DNA of 64,000 nt from Septoria linicola (taxonomy: Eukaryota > Ascomycota > Dothideomycetes > Mycosphaerellales > Mycosphaerellaceae), in NCBI GenBank assembly GCA_024114885.1, contig CP099418.1, positions 1,364,001-1,428,000 of the forward strand, written 5' to 3'. Within the stretch, counting starts at the first letter, position 1. Every line of letters starts with the position of its first letter. Below, one piece after another: positions 33,194 to 43,968 of the stretch. The notes below the pieces were generated by a model. It saw only the letters and a program-made list of their open reading frames with translations, was not told the origin of the DNA and did not search any database. The translations under genes were made by a program, and so were the position numbers.

Positions 33194-34110
33194 TCTTGAG
33201 ATACCCCCTGGAAGAAAGGCTACTGTTGAGGCGCCAGATGGGAGGAAGTTGAACTTCATGAAGTCGAGACGAGGACTTCAAGTGTAATGATTCATGTGAC
33301 CATAGACTATCCTGCTAATGAGCGCAGACGCAATAACGGCTTGAGAACACCCACGTCATGAAGCCCGTGGAAACGAAATAACAAAAAACCACCTACTCAA
33401 AATTACCATCACCTTTCCATTGTTCTCTTGTTTCTGACTTTCTCTGACTGCGGCACTGCTCACAGGTCGCGTTGGCCAGAACGCGTCGTGCAGTATACTG
33501 TGCCGCCCACAAAGCATTAGCCAAGGCGGCGAAGTCCTCGGGCATGGCTTCGTGGCTTGCGAGAAGGTGGTCTTCGTGGCTGCGCTGATACACGTCGCGG
33601 TCCAGATTCGTCCAGACGAAAGAGGAGTCGTGCAGTGAAGCCGAGGTTTTTCTAATATCACGTGCTGCAGAGGAGCGTGCCTGTACGCTAACTAACGGAT
33701 GGCTGCATCTGTCGCCCTCGGCATGGTCCGTCTACCGTCTTGATGATCTTCGCTGGTGTTCTGGAGTTGCAGTGAACATCATCGCTACGATAACACAGTC
33801 TGTGCTCCTACCATGGACTGCGCCTTCCTCGAACAATGAATTCGTGGAGTAGCCATGGACTTTGTAAGCAAAACTTTTCCACAGCGAACCTAAAAGATAG
33901 GCGAAATGCGGACCTCAGGCACAGTATCGAGGTGCCTAGCCGGCCGATGACTCTGGAAGCTATTCATGTCGTCGTATAATTATTTGAGGCAAGGTAAGCT
34001 GCAAAGTCTGGGCCACGGATAGAGGCGGAGCGCTTCTTCTGTAACCAAACAATCCACCTGAGCGATGCGAGCAGCGACCACGACTCCGTCTGCTTTCGAG
34101 AATCGTCACG
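33194..34110. other. Intergenic, with a weak minus-strand exon candidate
   Basis: About 900 bases. Apart from the frame at 33393-33662 given separately I see nothing coding. Confidence 0.45.
33393..33662 (-). other. Orphan coding-like frame, minus strand
   Basis: Open from about 33662 to TGA/TAA-type stop at 33393. It reads as soluble protein: SSFVWTNLDRDVYQRS, then MPEDFAALANALWAAQY, and a tail with CEQC. An internal Met (about 33545) would give a protein of only about 50 residues; a longer form needs an upstream exon that I could not place. The Cys-x-x-Cys near the end might bind metal. I do not recognise it. It lies opposite to and 200 bases past the HsbA-like gene. Confidence 0.3.
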
Positions 34111-34977
34111 ATGAAGAAAGACTGGCACGTTCAAGGCCACACCAGGCAACGAAATGACGCTAAAATTATACGAGAACCGCATCACGAAGCGAGTAGTCAG
34201 CGAGATCGCGCCAGCATTCCAACTCCGCCGATGGCATATCGTGCCGATGCTGAGCTCTCACCCGAAGCCTTGCGCATACGGGAGTTCTTACGGAACGTAC
34301 TTTCCATCGACTATGGTATCAGTGCGGATGGTCGTGACAGCTATCCTCATGACGAGTACTTTCACTATGCTGCGGTCCTGTACGATCGCTACAATCAGAG
34401 CCGTGTGAGAAGGCGAGACTATGGCACCTTGGCCAGTCGCTCGCTCGACCTCAGTGCAACATCTGCTCACCTCATGCTCAATCGACATGTCTATGGGCCC
34501 GCGCTGCAATTAGACATTAAGAAGGAAGCGATAGAGGTCATGTTGATGCGCTACTTACATTTCGCCGATCCTATTAGGAGGACTTACATTAGCAGTATTC
34601 CGGGGCCACGTACAGAGGAGGTAAGCAGGAACTGGGTACTGGTCATCCAGAAATCTACAAGAGCTAACCAGGACTAGGGCACCGAAGCGCTAATCGAAAA
34701 GGTCACAAGCGACCGTACTATCATTAAGGCACTGTTCTCGGACCAGTTCATTCTGCAATCGTTTGAGCGGGCCATAACTAGAGTCGCCTTGGACCACTTT
34801 CCAGCCGACCATCCGCTCCGTTGCGAGAGGGCGGTCATGGTCAAGGATGTCGAGAAAGCGAAACAAGAGAGCATGGAGATACAGGCCGTATCGGAGAAGG
34901 CAAGGCATGACGCCCACATAGACCTTCCCGAGTATGTACGATGGCTCAACTGGCTCAGTCGACTGATATACAGATGA
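34111..34977 (+). CDS. Hypothetical protein, two exons
   Basis: Exons 34111-34620 and 34678-34977 encode 269 aa; the 57-base intron (GTAAGC...TAG) joins GPRTEE to GTEALIEK in phase 0. No signal peptide or membrane helix. The first 45 residues are polar; from residue 50 the protein looks globular and alpha-helical, with RIREFLRNVLSIDYG, a run of Tyr/Arg (YDRYNQSRVRRRDYG) and a C-terminal helix that ends in LNWLSRLIYR. A second Met at about residue 41 (MAYRADAEL) is an alternative start. The coding appearance of both exons and the clean intron support a real gene, but I do not recognise the family. Confidence 0.65.
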
Positions 34978-35076
34978 TAAGCAATCCCTTCAACCATTTT
35001 CGACGCATGAGATGGATCCTGTCCACTCAGCGGTCCGGACATCGCTTCTGAAGGGCTGGAGAGGAACGTCGTCCAT

Positions 35077-35754
35077 TTATGAGCTCTCTTTGATGATCGT
35101 CTTCAGCGCTTTGACAAAGTCTTCCACTTCTTTAGCACCTTCAAGAGTTATATCTCTTCGCTTGCCCTCTATCACAATGTATGGCACAGCATCGATTCCA
35201 TTGCCTGCCTGCTCTCGTATCAGCATCTTGACGTCTTGCAAGCCTTCATCCTCATCGTCCAAGAACTTCTGGGCCTCAGCTTCGTCAATGCCGGCCTCCT
35301 TGGATGCAGTCATCAATGTATCCTGCGAACTCGGATGCTTCTCTTCCTCGAAATACTGCCTATACAGACTTCGAACCAGTTTGTCCGATGTCTCTGGTCC
35401 GTTCGTGCCTTGGAAATGTTGTATCAATCGATGCGCCGGCAGCGTGTTCGCTACAGTGCCGCCAAATTTGAAATCAATGCCTTCCTTATTGCCATAGGAC
35501 GACATCAAATGCATGTACTTGGCCATTTTCTCATCGCTGTCGCCGTATCGCGACTTCCGATACCAGCCATATTTATCCTCGCCTCCTTGCGATGCACCTG
35601 GATACAGCTGGTAGGGATAATATCGCACAGTGAAATTCACTTGGTTGCTGGAGTCCTCTCGAATTTGTTCCAGCGCTCGGTCCAGACGACGTTTGGCAAG
35701 ATACGTCCATGGACAAATCGTGTCGAGTGTGAACTGGATCTCGGAGTCATACAT
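35077..35754 (-). CDS. DsbA-family (FrnE-like) thioredoxin-fold oxidoreductase
   Basis: A single exon of 225 aa starting at ATG 35754. The N-terminal strand and Cys site (FTLDTICPWTYLAKRRLDRAL) has CPWT rather than CxxC, the form common in FrnE and 2-hydroxychromene-2-carboxylate isomerase relatives in fungi. The helical insertion (about 60-160) includes NTLPAHRLIQHFQ, and the cis-Pro segment GIDAVPYIVIEGKR closes the thioredoxin fold near residue 190. Cytosolic by the absence of a signal peptide. Substrate unknown; thiol-disulfide or glutathione-linked isomerase chemistry is the family role. Its tail is 99 bases from that of the preceding gene, convergent. Confidence 0.88.
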   Translation of the reverse strand: MYDSEIQFTLDTICPWTYLAKRRLDRALEQIREDSSNQVNFTVRYYPYQLYPGASQGGEDKYGWYRKSRYGDSDEKMAKYMHLMSSYGNKEGIDFKFGGTVANTLPAHRLIQHFQGTNGPETSDKLVRSLYRQYFEEEKHPSSQDTLMTASKEAGIDEAEAQKFLDDEDEGLQDVKMLIREQAGNGIDAVPYIVIEGKRRDITLEGAKEVEDFVKALKTIIKESS

Positions 35755-37576
35755 GATGTCGATTTTGTAACTTTTCGGTTAGCAGAGATAGAGCAAGTGA
35801 ATGGCCTACGTTGTGAGGTTACTAGATGGTGGCAGCATGAAGTGCTACATCATCGTACAGCTCTCTTCCACTGCTCCGAAAGAAGACATCTGCAGACCAT
35901 GAAGCTCGGTTCCACGAATGCTTGGCACGCTGTTTGTCTCCTGTCCAAGTGGAGACTGCCTCTCAGCACATCACTCTTTGCAAAACCGCACGGGACACTA
36001 ACCTCGAGTTCATTCTCGACGCATCTTGAGACCTGATAGAACCGACGCACCATAAATGCAGCGACTGAGAATGCGTGCCACCGCGGCTACAATCACTGTC
36101 CCATGGCCTTCATGACTTGGCTTATGCGCTCTATGTTCTTGAGTGAACTCACTTGGAGACCACACATGGACAAGTAGTTGTTCGGATCGCTTCAAGCAAA
36201 CATCACCAATCCGCGACACGACGCGACAGCTTGAGTCAAGGCGTCGGACTCGGGTATTCATCAGCTTCCTTGATGAGAGTCGCAGGCAGAACGCGCTCGG
36301 TCAGCGGTACGATAATGACATAACGTGCACCAATGCTTTCGCTTTCATCAGCTCCAGAAAAATGTTGAGAAAGTGGCTGAGAGAATCGAGACGGACTTAT
36401 GCCAGCTCCGTGATGAGCAACGCTGGAAACGCCATTGCAGATATCGCAGAGTTCCATCATCCGGCGGCACGGAGTCGGCATCGTTGAGACCGGATGTCCG
36501 TTCTGCTTGCATAAACAGGCAGTGACTTAAGCTATGCTATGCAACGAGCAAGGACATATATATCTCTACGTGTAGAATCTTTGCATTTCCAAGACCCAGA
36601 TCAGTCCACTAGATCGTAACCTCAACGGCGTCACTCATCACCTTTACCACGCAAATCAAACTAGACCAATCCGTCATGTTCATGGGATCGCAGGGAATCG
36701 TCTTGACCGATGTCAAGCCTAAGGATGGAGCCGAGCAAACACGTGGTCGCCCAACCGAGAGAGCATCTGCAACCGGATGGCACAGTATGTGTTGCTCTGA
36801 CCTTCCTTGTTACTGCAACAGCATCTGACGTAAAGCAGAATTTCTAGCCCGACTACGAAGCCGATCACGATCGAGCAAGGCTTAAGCAAGAATTGTATAT
36901 GACTTCCCGGTCATGGTACCACACAGTGGACGGGAAGCAGCATGAAGTCACAACGACATCGAGCTCTCCAGCCAGCTCCACCCCGCTGTGCAAGGCTTTA
37001 TGTTCTGTCCGGCTCGATTTCAAGCACAGGAGTAGCCCGACTATGATAACCTTTGGATGGTTTCAAAGCGATCCACGGTCTAGTCGGCGGACTCCTCATG
37101 CTACATTTGTCGTCGTTCGGTCGACAATGAATCTCAAGGCGTGATATAACGGCGAGAGCGTCTTCGAGGCTTGAATCGACTACGAGTACAGCCAGCAATG
37201 GCTTAGGACCTTGGTCTGAGCAGCGTCTATAGTATCCCACTGCGCAGCTCCTTGGTCAGGCTGCATGGGTCGCCGACTTACGACGGTTGACAATCGAAGA
37301 GACGATTTTTGTCAGGTAGAGAAGCTACACAGAGTACGAACCTCCATGAGAAAGCTGAAGGGAAGCACTGCAGCATTGGTCCCTAAGAGCGGCGGTCTGA
37401 TTTGTGCCGGATATCTGCACTGCATATGAAACGCTTCGTAGCACAAATGATTTGACAACTCATCGTGCAACCTTCCATCTTGCAGTGCTACAGCCTACTA
37501 GCTTCCTGAAAACTAGTGGTCTTCTCTATACCTTTTTAGCTTATCGACATGCATAGAATCTTATCTTCCACTGACG
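35755..37576. other. Intergenic stretch of 1.8 kb
   Basis: Mostly unsupported short frames; one possible two-exon mini-gene is listed at 36676-36885. The right end should contain the promoter of the MFS gene. Confidence 0.45.
36676..36885 (+). CDS. Possible small two-exon gene (51 aa)
   Basis: ATG at 36676 opens MFMGSQGIVLTDVKPKDG, and a well-formed 54-base intron (36785-36838, GTATGT...CAG, with a CTGAC branch-like site) joins it to a basic tail RLRSRSRSSKA before TAA. The exact GT/AG boundaries keep frame and the tail is Arg/Ser-rich. No homologue is known to me, and such a short model can arise by chance. It lies about 0.7 kb before an MFS transporter gene. Confidence 0.3.
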
Positions 37577-39545
37577 ATGGCTTCAACAGAGCAGTTACGA
37601 CCAAACACCGTCGAAGACCAGACCAGCAACCACGACAATGCCTCCACAACTCCAATCGCCCCCAAGAAGTTGAAGACCAGATCCTTCATACTCGTGCTTA
37701 TCGCCCTCAACATTGGCGTCTTTTGCGTCGCTCTCATGAACGTCATCATCTCAGTAGCGATCCCCAGCATCACAGACGACTTCGCCTCGATCGGAAGCAT
37801 AGGCTGGTATGCGGCGTCCTATCTCTTACCGACCTGTGCTTTTCAACCACATTACGGCAAGCTCTATGCACGATACTCCGCGAAATGGATCATTCTGGCT
37901 GCACTAGCATTCTTCGAAACCGGTGTTCTGGTCTCAGCATTTGCAAGCAACTCAACGGTGCTGATTCTTGGACGTGCTGTGTCTGGTCTTGGTGCAGCAG
38001 GCGTGTACTCTGGCGCTCTGCTAATCATTGCCCTGCTGACTCCATGTGAGCGAACGCCCGTCTTCCAGAGCAGTATCGGCATCGTGATTGGTGTTGCGAG
38101 TGTTTCGGCTCCGTTGATGGGCGGCTGGATGGTTGATCATTTGAGCTGGAGAGCGTGCGTACAATGCAGATATATCGTATGTGAACGCTATTGACATCTG
38201 ACAGATGCTTTCTCGTCAACATCCCAGGAGGCCTCATTGCCGCCGCCATGCTTGCGGCACTTCTTAAGTTACCGCCTGTACAGCGTGAGAGCAAGACGAA
38301 GTTGCAGCTGTTGAAGCTGTTTGATCCCGCCGGAACGATGTGCTTTTTGGCCAGCATTGTCTGCCTTCTACTCGCTCTGGACTGGGCGGGCACGAAAGCT
38401 GCGTGGTCAAGTGCTCGAGTCATTCTGCTATTCGTGACTTCTGGAGTAAGTCGATAATGGAAACTCATAAGCTTATCTCTAACAGCAGAATGCAGGTGCT
38501 ATGCTTTATGTTCATCATCATTCAACTGTTCAGCGGAGACGATGCAACGATACCTCGCCGTATACTGTCACAACGCACGATCGCTTCGCTGTCTTTCTTC
38601 ATATTCTGCTTATTCGGGCAGTAAGTGGAGCCCTCGCAGCGTTGTTTGACACGCCGCTAATCTTGTCATGATTGCCATAGATTCGCTTGTGACCTTTACT
38701 TCATTCCTCTATACTTCCAAGCAGTAAAAGCGACGAACGCGGCAGCGTCAGGTATCAACATGATAGCCCTTATTGCACCAATGGTCCTCGCTATTCTTGC
38801 ATCGGGCGCATTATGTTCCAAGACTGGACACTATGTGCCGTTCTTCTACGCAAGTGCTATATTCATGTCCGTTGGCAACGGCTTACTCACAACGCTCAAC
38901 GAGAGTACGCCACCTTTACTCTACATCAGCTACCAGATCTCCGTGGGTATCGGCACAGGCATTGCGCTTCAGCTGCCAGTCACTGCCGTCCAAGCAGTCC
39001 TGCCTGTTGAAGACCTCCCCGTTGGGCTTGCGACAGTCTTGTTCTTCGAGTTCCTAGGAGGCTCGGTGGCTGCCAGTGGTGGTACAAATGCTTTTGTGAA
39101 CGCGCTGTTCAGGCAGTACAGAAACATTGGTCTGGACCCAGGCGATCATGGTGCTAGAACGGTCATCGTCGACCACAGCAGAACTGCTGCAGTACATGCC
39201 TACATGGAAGCATTACGTTGGCCTTTCCGCTTGTCTTTAGTACTAGCATGTCTCTCGATATGCGGTGCCGTTGGTCTGGAATGGAAGAGGGTGAAAGGAT
39301 CTCGGAGCACCACTGCTGTCGATAGTTGCGGTGACCGAGATGGCACCACTGTCAGCTTCGAGCTGAAGGAGGCAGGTCAAGCCCCTAGCCCACGCCGTTC
39401 TGACGAGATGCCATGTTATGGCTGTCACGATCGACCGGAGTGCTTTCTCCATTCGCCACCAGCATCACATGTTCGTTACCCGGAGAAGCACGACATTGGA
39501 GCCGGGAGAATCAGAAGTTTAAAGTTGCCGCGAGTGCTTGAGTAG
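37577..39545 (+). CDS. MFS transporter, DHA2 type, four exons
   Basis: Proton-coupled exporter of the 14-helix drug family. Exons 37577-38154, 38205-38445, 38496-38620 and 38681-39545 give 602 aa; the introns are 50, 50 and 60 bases with GTGCGT, GTAAGT and GTAAGT donors and AG acceptors, and rejoin SWRACFLVNIPGG, FVTSGVLCFMF and LFGQFACDLYF. Helix 1 has FCVALMNVIISVAIPSIT, helix 2 ends SIGWYAASYLL, helix 4 has GRAVSGLGAAGVYSGA, and helix 5 has the motif C-like GVASVSAPLMGGWMVDHLSWR. The C-terminal tail of about 90 residues is polar, with an odd Cys/His-rich piece (CYGCHDRPECFLH). It converges on an FAD monooxygenase and may export or import that pathway's compound. Confidence 0.9.
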
Positions 39546-39698
39546 TGAATGGTAAACTAGCGTGTCTGGAGGGAGTCAGCAGAAACATGATGACGGCGGC
39601 ACCGAATAGCTTGGAGATTTCCAGATCATGAGTAATGACGAAACGGCTATTGCGTAAGATTTCTCTTGTTTGCAGCGTCCGGAAGCAGTTGCTGTTGC

Positions 39699-40973
39699 TC
39701 ATATCTGCACTTTAGCGACGTACTGCTCGGCTTCTTCCTTAGCACGGTAGTCGTCAATCCAATGGTAACGCTCTTCTGAAGTCCACTTCCTCTCTTCGTT
39801 TTTATCCTCATCTTCGCCACCACTTCCAAACGTCTTAACATTGGAGTAGACAATGTCTTTGAACCTTTGCACTCGCGGACGTCGGACTTTCTCGTATGCG
39901 TTCGCAGCTTCTTTGATGCTACCAATTTTGGTCGCCAGTGAGAGCAGCGTCGAGAGCACGATCGCATCTTCCATTGCCATTGCAGCACCCTGGCCTGCAT
40001 AAGGAGGCATGGCGTGAGCTGCATCTCCTAGTAAAATGATTCTGCCACCTGGACTTGACCATTTTGGGAGATCTGGTAATTCTGCAATCTTCCACTGCGT
40101 GCATGTTTTGGTTTCTTCAAGTACCGCGTTTATAGCAGGTTCAAAGTCGGCCCACCGAGCCCGAAATGCATCCATTTGGTCGAACGGGGAGACTAGTGAT
40201 GTGCTTTGCTGCCCATTTGTGTTCGCGTATGCTGAGTTATTGCCATAGGCGTGATCGTTGATCTGTAGATGGTATTGATTGTGTCTTGTCATGGTCCATC
40301 CGACAATGCTCCTTTCTGGGCCCATCCAGAACTGGAACGGCTGTTTCCCATCGTCGTACAACTGCCTTGACGCTTCATGCCGTTCCATCGCCTCTTTCTC
40401 GACATCCACCAGAAACGTGCAATGCTCTGTCAAGATGGGCTTGATATCCTTGAGCTGATCTATGCAGCCTCGCGTTTGCGAGTGTATACCATCTGCACCA
40501 ATCACGATGTCGGCTTGGAGACATCTTCCATCTTGTAACATGACACCAACGCCACTCTCATGTTCGATCATGCCAAGAAAGCTTTGATTGATGTGGATTT
40601 TGGCATCCGCCTTGGTCGCGTGTCTGATGAGCAGTCGCAACAGATCCGACCGATGTACCACTGAGTGGCCATTAAGCGTTCGCACCTTACGTACGGACGA
40701 ACCATCTTTGTATGACTTAATTTGTAGGTCCTGCCCGAAATCTGCAATACCTAGGAAGTCTTCCGTGATTCCAATAGATGCTAGGCATTCGACTGCATTT
40801 CTTGTCAAATTCAGGCCTTGTCTGCTCTCACCATCTTCATCATTGTATCGCGACTTGTGCTCAATGACAGTCACATCGTGCCCAGCTTGTGCGAACGAGA
40901 CAGCAGCGACTAACCCACCAACACCTCCTCCGATGATGAGAACCGTCAGCCTCTGGGGCGTCTTGTGCTCCAT
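39699..40973 (-). CDS. FAD-dependent aromatic monooxygenase (salicylate hydroxylase-like)
   Basis: Flavoprotein hydroxylase using NAD(P)H and oxygen. A single exon of 424 aa from ATG 40973. The Rossmann FAD motif GGGVGGLVAA lies at residues 15-24, the second FAD/NAD motif reads IVIGADGIHSQTR near 155, and the FAD ribityl motif GDAAHAMPPYAGQGA near 317, all as in group A monooxygenases. Salicylate hydroxylase-like enzymes of fungi serve both in aromatic catabolism and in polyketide pathways. No signal peptide and no PTS1. It shares strand with the CoA ligase upstream (287 bases between), and the MFS gene converges on it, 153 bases away. Confidence 0.92.
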   Translation of the reverse strand: MEHKTPQRLTVLIIGGGVGGLVAAVSFAQAGHDVTVIEHKSRYNDEDGESRQGLNLTRNAVECLASIGITEDFLGIADFGQDLQIKSYKDGSSVRKVRTLNGHSVVHRSDLLRLLIRHATKADAKIHINQSFLGMIEHESGVGVMLQDGRCLQADIVIGADGIHSQTRGCIDQLKDIKPILTEHCTFLVDVEKEAMERHEASRQLYDDGKQPFQFWMGPERSIVGWTMTRHNQYHLQINDHAYGNNSAYANTNGQQSTSLVSPFDQMDAFRARWADFEPAINAVLEETKTCTQWKIAELPDLPKWSSPGGRIILLGDAAHAMPPYAGQGAAMAMEDAIVLSTLLSLATKIGSIKEAANAYEKVRRPRVQRFKDIVYSNVKTFGSGGEDEDKNEERKWTSEERYHWIDDYRAKEEAEQYVAKVQI

Positions 40974-41260
40974 GTTGTTGACAGTAGCCCTTGTGAGTAC
41001 TTGCAGAGTGAAAGTCTGTTGACATGAGCTCGATATAATGTATTTGTTGGGTAGATCGACGGTCCGGCCGGCCGAAGGATTGTGCCGCTCAAGGCCAACG
41101 TGAAAGCTTCGTTGCTCCGAGATCGCTCTTGTGTCACCAAAAGTCGTGTATGCTGCTCCTGCCTCCGCCGTTTCTGTAGAACTCTAGGTGATTCGTGATG
41201 GAAGATTTCACCTTCAGTATTGTCAACAGTCGGAAAGCATGCAAACCTGCAATTGTCTCC

Positions 41261-43000
41261 TCATAGCTTCGCCGTCACCTTCGATTCTAGAGCAAGGGCA
41301 TCTCGCTTGGCCCATTCTTTCACCACTTTCCGCTGAATCTTTCCACTGAGGAGTCTCGGAATGGCATCCACAATCACCACCCCACCAGTCAGATGTTTGT
41401 GCTTCGCAGCCCTTTTCGCCACGTACCGCTTAATGCCCCTTTCCACTCCGACGGCTTCGATGCTGGGGCTCTGCAGTTTGACGTATGCTCTGGGCCTTTC
41501 TTCGTCTTCCACATTCAGCCCAACAACGGCTGCATCTGCAATATCGTCGTGCTCCAGGAGCAATGCTTCGAGCTCTGCTGGCGCCACTTGGTAACCTATC
41601 CGAGAGATGCGTCAGTCACTGTGCACATTTGTAGATCGGGGGGGGACAAAAGATGAGGATTTGTCTGTACCTTTCACCTTGATCAATTCCTTGCGGCGAT
41701 CGACGATCCAGAACTTCGCATCTTTGTATTCTGCCACATCGCCGGTTTTCAACCACCCGCCCTCTGCATACGTCTCTCTCGTGGCAGGTTCATTCTCCCA
41801 GTAGCATTTCAACATCTGTGGGCCTCTCACCCACAGCTCACCGCTTTGACCTGCAGGGACTTCCTTTCCATCCTCATCAACCAGCATAGCTTCTGTGCTG
41901 GGAAGCAAGAGTCCTGCACTTCCACTGTCATCTTCCAACAGTCCAGGAATCATCAGCGCTGTGCATGTTGTCTCTGTCATGCCGTAACTTTGTACGATTG
42001 TGGCCTTAAGCTTCTTACTGATGTCGTTCTGCAGGTCTCTCTTGAGTGGTGCCGCTGCAGACATGATCCAGTTCACGCTCGTAAGGTCAAGCTCTTCGAT
42101 ACCCTGCCTTTTATTCATCATAATCAGAACTGGAGGCACCAATTGCAGATTCGTAATCTTGTACTTGGCAATGTACGCCAAATACGGCTCTAGTTGAAAG
42201 CGAGACATGGTGTAGATCTTCTGTCGAAGTTTGCATGCTACAATCATCGTGAACATTTGTGCATAGGCATGGTACCATGGCAGAAAGGTCAACCATCGAT
42301 CGGGGTCAGGACACTCGATCGTTTGGCCCGTACTGTCAAGTCTAGCATGTATGATCTGCAACGCATTCGAGACCCAGTTGTAGTGCGTCGTGCAAACGCC
42401 TTTTGGTTGGCCAGTAGTTCCAGAGGAAAAGTTGATGACGGCAACTGTGTCTTTAGAAGCCTGTCCTTCGAGATTGTCCCAGGTCCACTTCTTCGCTTCT
42501 GCATCTGAAGCCAATATCCTTTGCCAGTTCGTAACATCGCACTTGGCGTCTGCAGCTACCGGAAACTGGTACACGCGATGGCCAGGGACGCTGGCTTCGG
42601 CAGCGGCTTTCTGCACTTTGGGCAGCACGCTGGGGTCTGCGAGCACGACTGCTGCATGGGCAGTCTTCATCTGGTGCACGAGTTCGGATACTGTATAGTC
42701 TGGGTTTGCAGCAGTGAAAACTCGGCCAGATCCTATCACAGCAAGATACACCACGGGGGTGTATATGCTGTTGGGAGCAACGACCATTACCGGTGCGTGC
42801 TTTGGTATGTGTAGCTTGTCGAGACCACATGCGAAGCGTTTGATCAAGTGCAGTGCTTGTGAGGCCGTGAGAGAATTGTCAGGATTAGCCGCGTCGATCC
42901 ACAGTAGCTTGTCCTCCTCGGCCTTGCCAGTGGGAAAGAGAAAGGACAAGAGATTGCATTGAGGTATGTCAACATCTGGTAAAGTAGATCGAATAGGCAT
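41261..43000 (-). CDS. Acyl-CoA synthetase, 4-coumarate:CoA ligase-like, with AKL tail
   Basis: Adenylate-forming enzyme that activates an aryl or acyl carboxylate to its CoA ester. Exons 43000-41671 and 41595-41261 give 554 aa; the 75-base intron (GTACAG...TAG) restores the core motif KVKGYQVAPAELE. The AMP-binding P-loop SSGTTGQPKG lies near residue 192, then LPWYHAYAQM, QSYGMTETT and GGWLKTGDVAEY, and the catalytic-loop Lys region SGKIQRKVVK near the end. The protein ends Ala-Lys-Leu, a PTS1 variant, so it is likely peroxisomal, as for many fungal and plant 4CL-like ligases. ATG at 43000 is used; the frame extends to 43177 with only a Met at 43120 as alternative. The substrate is unknown. 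Confidence 0.92.
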
Positions 43001-43378
43001 GCTGTCATCTGGTATCTGTTCCGTAGCAGACCCCAGGTCAGAGTTGAGGGTCTTGCGGCTGTCGCAGTCAGTAGCCTGTAGCTGGATACGAAAAGAGTAC
43101 TCCACCTCACAGCAGATCATTAGCACCTTTGCAGCAGAAAGCAGAGGGTAGTTAGTATTGTCAATCCCATGCGCCAAGTCGAGGATGCAAGTCTGCAGCT
43201 AAGTTAGCGGAGTGCAGTCCGCTTCAACCTTGGTCATCTTCCATGGAGCTCTCTCCACACACATGCCCAACGCTTGCATGTCTGGAACATGAGTGCTTCA
43301 ATCGGGAGAGAATACTAACGAGGACAACGACATGAAATGAAGGAGTGTGCATTGACTGGGTGGAAGAAGTGAATGAAC
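43001..43378. promoter_or_regulatory. Divergent promoter region between CoA ligase and VPS23
   Basis: 378 bases separate the start codons of two divergent genes. No specific binding site was identified; function inferred from position. Confidence 0.45.
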
Positions 43379-43929
43379 ATGGCAGCAGCAGTAGTGCCGG
43401 ACAAGGTGCTGTCGTGGCTGTACAGCGTCCTGCATGTGCGTGTCTCTTGAAGCAATTGTGTGCCGTTGGCAAAAATGGACGTTGATATGAAGTGATATGG
43501 ACTGTGGTGGGCTGACTGCGGTCGGCAGGAATATCACGACGCGCAGCGCACATACTCGGACGCCGCCCGCGCCCTCGCGCTCTATCCATCGCTGTCGCCC
43601 CGCACCGACGTCTACACGCACGACAACGGCTCTTCCGCCCTCCTGCTGACGCTGTCGGGCACGCTCCCCGTAGTCTTTCGCGGCACGACATACCACTTCC
43701 CCGTCAAGATATGGGTGCCTCACGCCTACCCGTACGACGCCCCCCACGTCCATGTCACGCCGGGCAGAGACATGTTGGTCAGGCCTGGACAGCACGTCGC
43801 TGTGGACGGGAGAGTCTACCATCCCTACCTGAGAGATTGGGCCGGCATGTGGGAGCGAGCCAGCATCGCAGAGCTGGTTGAGTGCCTGCAGCAAATCTTC
43901 GCACGGGAGCCTCCCGTGGTCAGTCGAGC

Positions 43930-43968
<39 letters not shown>

